Shown piece after piece: positions 5,546-7,663 of a DNA stretch of 7,663 nt. Source of the stretch: an uncultured Methanobrevibacter sp. Lineage in GTDB: Archaea; Methanobacteriota; Methanobacteria; Methanobacteriales; Methanobacteriaceae. How positions within the stretch are numbered: position 1 is the first letter of the stretch; every line of letters starts with the position of its first letter. The DNA is taken from assembly GCA_902783085.1 (NCBI GenBank), contig CACZPT010000120.1, forward strand, positions 1 to 7,663, written 5' to 3'. Under the pieces are notes generated by a model. The model saw only the letters and a list, made by a program, of their open reading frames with translations. It ran no database searches and was not told the origin of the DNA. The translations under genes were made by a program, and so were the position numbers.

Positions 5546-6664
5546 ATGATAAATCCAGCAACTAGAACAAAAACAATTGAACTATCACAAATTAGAAAAA
5601 TGTTTGAAGTAACAAATCCCAATGCTATAAACTTAGGAATTGGAGAACCAGATTTTGATGTTCCTGAAAATATTAAAAAAGCAATGATTGAATCTATTAA
5701 TGAAAATGATACTCATTATACACCAAATAAAGGATATATTGAACTTAGAGAAGAAATTACGAAAAAATTTAAAAAAGAAAATGACATCAATACCAATCCA
5801 GAAAATATCATAGTTACAGTTGGAGCAAGTGAAGCACTTTATATGTGTGCACAAGCTTTTATTGAAAAAGAAGATGAAGTATTACTTCCAAATCCAAGTT
5901 TTCTATCATATGAAGCATGTATAAAATTAGCTGGTGGAAAAATAACACCTGTTGAATGCAAAATGGAAAATGAATTTAAATTAAAAGCAGATGATGTAAG
6001 TGAAAAAATAAATAAAAATACCAAAGCAATCATATTAAATTCACCATCAAATCCTACAGGTGCTGTTATGGATAAAGAAGATATAAAAGCAATAGCTGAT
6101 TTATCAACAGATAATAACTTTTTAATTATATCCGATGAAATATATGAAAAAATCATATATGATAAAAAACATTATTCTCCAGCTAAATGGAGTGATAATG
6201 TAGTTACTTTAAATGGATTTTCAAAAACCTATGCAATGACTGGATTAAGAATAGGTTATTTAACAGCTGATGAAAATTTATGTGAAGAATTACTTAAAAT
6301 ACATCAATATAATATCGCATGTGCAACAACAACATCACAAAGAGGTGCAATAGAAGCTCTTAAAGGTCCGCAGGATACTGTTAAAAAAATGGTTAATGAA
6401 TTTAAAAACAGACGTGATTTAATTGTAGGTCGTCTTAATGAAATGGGATATGAAACTGTTAATGCAGAAGGAGCATTTTATGTTTTTCCAAAAATTGAAG
6501 ATGAAGACTTTGTATCAAAATCTGCAAAAGCTGGAGTAATTACAGTTCCTGGAGTAGCATTCGGATCAAATGGAAAAGGACATGTTAGAATGTCTTATGC
6601 AAATTCCTATGAAAATATCAAAAAAGCAATGGATATTTTAGAGGAGAGAATAGTTAATGAATGA
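5546..6664 (+). CDS. PLP-dependent class I aminotransferase (aspartate aminotransferase-like, MJ0001 type)
   Basis: A cytoplasmic pyridoxal-phosphate enzyme of 372 residues, the normal length for fold-type I aminotransferases. Visible motifs are the substrate-side INLGIGEPDFDVP (28-40), the phosphate-binding GAS (93-95), NPTG with Asn169, SDEIY with Asp197 and Tyr200, the Schiff-base Lys227 in GFSKTYAMTGLRIGY, phosphate-contacting Arg235, and the carboxylate-binding Arg348 in VRMSYA. From memory it closely resembles MJ0001 of Methanocaldococcus jannaschii, annotated as a probable aspartate aminotransferase. The likely reaction is transfer of the amino group between an amino acid such as aspartate and 2-oxoglutarate. 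The exact donor is uncertain, since related archaeal enzymes also act on alanine, glyoxylate, aromatic substrates or LL-diaminopimelate. All core residues are present and nothing suggests decay. It overlaps the following transporter by 8 nt. Confidence 0.92.
   Translation: MINPATRTKTIELSQIRKMFEVTNPNAINLGIGEPDFDVPENIKKAMIESINENDTHYTPNKGYIELREEITKKFKKENDINTNPENIIVTVGASEALYMCAQAFIEKEDEVLLPNPSFLSYEACIKLAGGKITPVECKMENEFKLKADDVSEKINKNTKAIILNSPSNPTGAVMDKEDIKAIADLSTDNNFLIISDEIYEKIIYDKKHYSPAKWSDNVVTLNGFSKTYAMTGLRIGYLTADENLCEELLKIHQYNIACATTTSQRGAIEALKGPQDTVKKMVNEFKNRRDLIVGRLNEMGYETVNAEGAFYVFPKIEDEDFVSKSAKAGVITVPGVAFGSNGKGHVRMSYANSYENIKKAMDILEERIVNE
6641..6646 (+). promoter_or_regulatory. Ribosome binding site of the cation transporter, inside the aminotransferase gene
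   Basis: GAGGAG lies 10 nt before the ATG at 6657, within the last codons of the aminotransferase. Another ATG at 6661 is out of frame, so 6657 is the start. The overlap suggests translational coupling of the two genes. Confidence 0.6.
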
Positions 6665-7559
6665 TTTTAAAAAAGAAGGTAAAAAAGTAGCAATTGTTGC
6701 AATAAGCTCAAATTGTCTTTTAACTGTTCTTAATATTGTTGTCGGATTAATGAGTGGAAGTTATGCATTAATCTCAGAAGGTGCGCATACATTATCCGAT
6801 GTTGCCACTTCCATTATTGCATATATAGGATTTAAAATCGGTCAAAAACCAGCAGATTTAGAACATCCCATGGGTCATGGCCGTGCAGAAGCAATATGTG
6901 GTCTTGTTATTGTATTGTTTTTAGCAATAGTAGGTTATGAAATCATAGAAACTGCAACAGAAAAACTAATGAATCCTGCATTAATAACCAGCCCAGATAT
7001 TTATGCTGCATTAATGGCATTATTCGGGATTTTTATTAATTACCTCATAAGTACATACATTATAAAAATAGGAAAAAAAATCAATAGTCCCGCCATTATA
7101 GCTGATGGAAAACACCAAAGGACAGATATTTTCTCATCCGTAGCCATTTTACTTGGAGTAATTGTTGCAAACTTAGGTTATCCAATTTTAGACCCTATTA
7201 TAGGATTAATAATTGGAATTTTAATATTAATAACAGCTTATCAAGTGGGAAAAGAAAATATCAATAATATAATGGGTAAAATACCATCAACAGAACTAAA
7301 TAAAAAAATAGAAGATATAGCAAATAAAACTAAAGGTGCTGGTGGAGCACATAATATAAAAGTTAATTACTTCGGTTCATATGCAATTGTTACACTGCAT
7401 ATACAGGTTGATGGAAATATGACCGTAGATGAAGCCCATAAAATAACACATTTAGTTGAAAAAAACATAACCTGTGAAATGGATATTATAAAATCTGCAT
7501 CAGTACATGCATGTCCAATAGGATTAAATTACAACCATGAACAGGAAATAGATAAATAA
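6657..7559 (+). CDS. Cation diffusion facilitator (CDF) family divalent metal exporter
   Basis: An integral membrane transporter of 300 residues, typical CDF length, expected to export a divalent metal in exchange for protons. Six membrane segments can be read at about 11-32, 38-60, 79-97, 113-137, 157-173 and 178-196. The transport site is HxxxD in segment 2 (His44, Asp48 in EGAHTLSDV) and HxxxD in segment 5 (His153, Asp157 in DGKHQRTD). The conserved HPMGHGRAE loop is at 70-78. The soluble C-terminal domain from about 205 has the usual alpha-beta fold, with possible metal-binding histidines 248, 261 and 284. The HxxxD/HxxxD pattern is usual in zinc-transporting members, while FieF-like iron/zinc carriers have DxxxD in segment 2; the true metal is not proven. 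There is no histidine-rich loop. It is translated from within the aminotransferase gene, yet has no obvious link to amino acid metabolism. Confidence 0.92.
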   Translation: MNDFKKEGKKVAIVAISSNCLLTVLNIVVGLMSGSYALISEGAHTLSDVATSIIAYIGFKIGQKPADLEHPMGHGRAEAICGLVIVLFLAIVGYEIIETATEKLMNPALITSPDIYAALMALFGIFINYLISTYIIKIGKKINSPAIIADGKHQRTDIFSSVAILLGVIVANLGYPILDPIIGLIIGILILITAYQVGKENINNIMGKIPSTELNKKIEDIANKTKGAGGAHNIKVNYFGSYAIVTLHIQVDGNMTVDEAHKITHLVEKNITCEMDIIKSASVHACPIGLNYNHEQEIDK

Positions 7560-7581
7560 AAAAAAGTTATATAAAATAAAA
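7560..7581 (-). terminator. T-rich terminator of tRNA-Ser
   Basis: Immediately after the discriminator base, the minus strand reads TTTTATTTTATATAAC and then a run of eight or more Ts, a fitting oligo-U terminator for the tRNA. The tract extends to the transporter's stop codon. I see no comparable T run for the plus-strand transporter transcript before the window ends. Confidence 0.55.
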
Positions 7582-7663
7582 CGCCGGGACCGGGATTTGA
7601 ACCCGGGTGATCATATGATCATCGGATTAGCAGTCCGACGCCGTACCAGGCTGGGCCATCCCG
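7582..7663 (-). tRNA. tRNA-Ser(GCU), 5' end cut by the window
   Basis: This class II tRNA reads AGC and AGU serine codons. On the minus strand, the acceptor 3' strand TCCCGGC with discriminator G ends at 7582, and the window keeps only CGGGA of its partner, so two bases (expected GC) lie outside. The anticodon loop is CTGCTAA (7627-7633), closed by a perfect 5-bp stem TCGGA/TCCGA. The long variable arm TGATCATATGATCA forms a 5-bp stem. The T arm is CCGGG-TTCAAAT-CCCGG. G73 and the long variable arm are serine identity features. CCA is not encoded. No intron is present. The full gene should be 84 nt. It is convergent with the metal transporter. Confidence 0.95.

Noticed and set aside
5398..6156. 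Minus-strand open frames opposite the radical SAM and aminotransferase genes
   Set aside because: They are rich in Phe and Ile as expected from reading A-rich coding DNA backwards, and they lie opposite well-conserved motifs.
7608..7621. Perfect 14-bp palindrome TGATCATATGATCA, considered as an operator or attachment site
   Set aside because: It is exactly the variable arm stem and loop of tRNA-Ser, so RNA folding explains it; no integrase gene or duplicated tRNA end is visible.

Overview
The window looks like the chromosome of a pseudomurein-walled methanogen of the order Methanobacteriales. Methanobrevibacter is most likely and Methanosphaera is the main alternative. The reasons are the very A+T-rich DNA with AAA/AAT/ATA-biased codons, archaeal BRE/TATA promoters, oligo-T terminators, GAGG/GAGGTG ribosome binding sites, a giant Ig-repeat surface protein carrying pseudomurein-binding repeats, and a serine tRNA with no encoded CCA. 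The species cannot be fixed from the sequence alone.

Layout. Positions 1-135 hold no gene, only an inverted repeat. Positions 172-3489 (minus strand) encode a secreted adhesin-like protein: signal peptide, low-complexity linker, eight Ig-like repeats, two pseudomurein-binding repeats and a C-terminal transglutaminase-like (papain-fold) domain with an intact Cys-His-Asp triad. A T-rich terminator follows it. Positions 3490-3956 are a divergent intergenic region with a strong minus-strand promoter and structured 5' leader for the adhesin, and plus-strand promoter signals flanked by short exact repeats for the next gene. Positions 3957-7559 (plus strand) hold three genes in one direction: a radical SAM protein of unknown function (COG1032-like), a class I aminotransferase resembling MJ0001 of Methanocaldococcus, and a cation diffusion facilitator. 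The last two overlap by 8 nt. At the right edge is tRNA-Ser(GCU) on the minus strand, convergent with the transporter and cut by the window end two bases short of its 5' end.

How the parts relate. The adhesin should be exported, held on the cell wall by its pseudomurein-binding repeats, and display its stalk outside. Its enzymatic domain may cut or cross-link peptides in pseudomurein or on another cell. The three plus-strand genes show no obvious common pathway; they look like an ordinary archaeal housekeeping cluster.

The points most worth a second look are all in or next to the adhesin gene and the divergent promoter region: a likely non-canonical ATT start, a 12-bp hairpin next to its Shine-Dalgarno sequence, a pair of near-identical Ig repeats differing only by synonymous transitions, and nested direct repeats around the radical SAM promoter. 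I see no CRISPR array, insertion sequence, prophage or clearly new multi-gene system.
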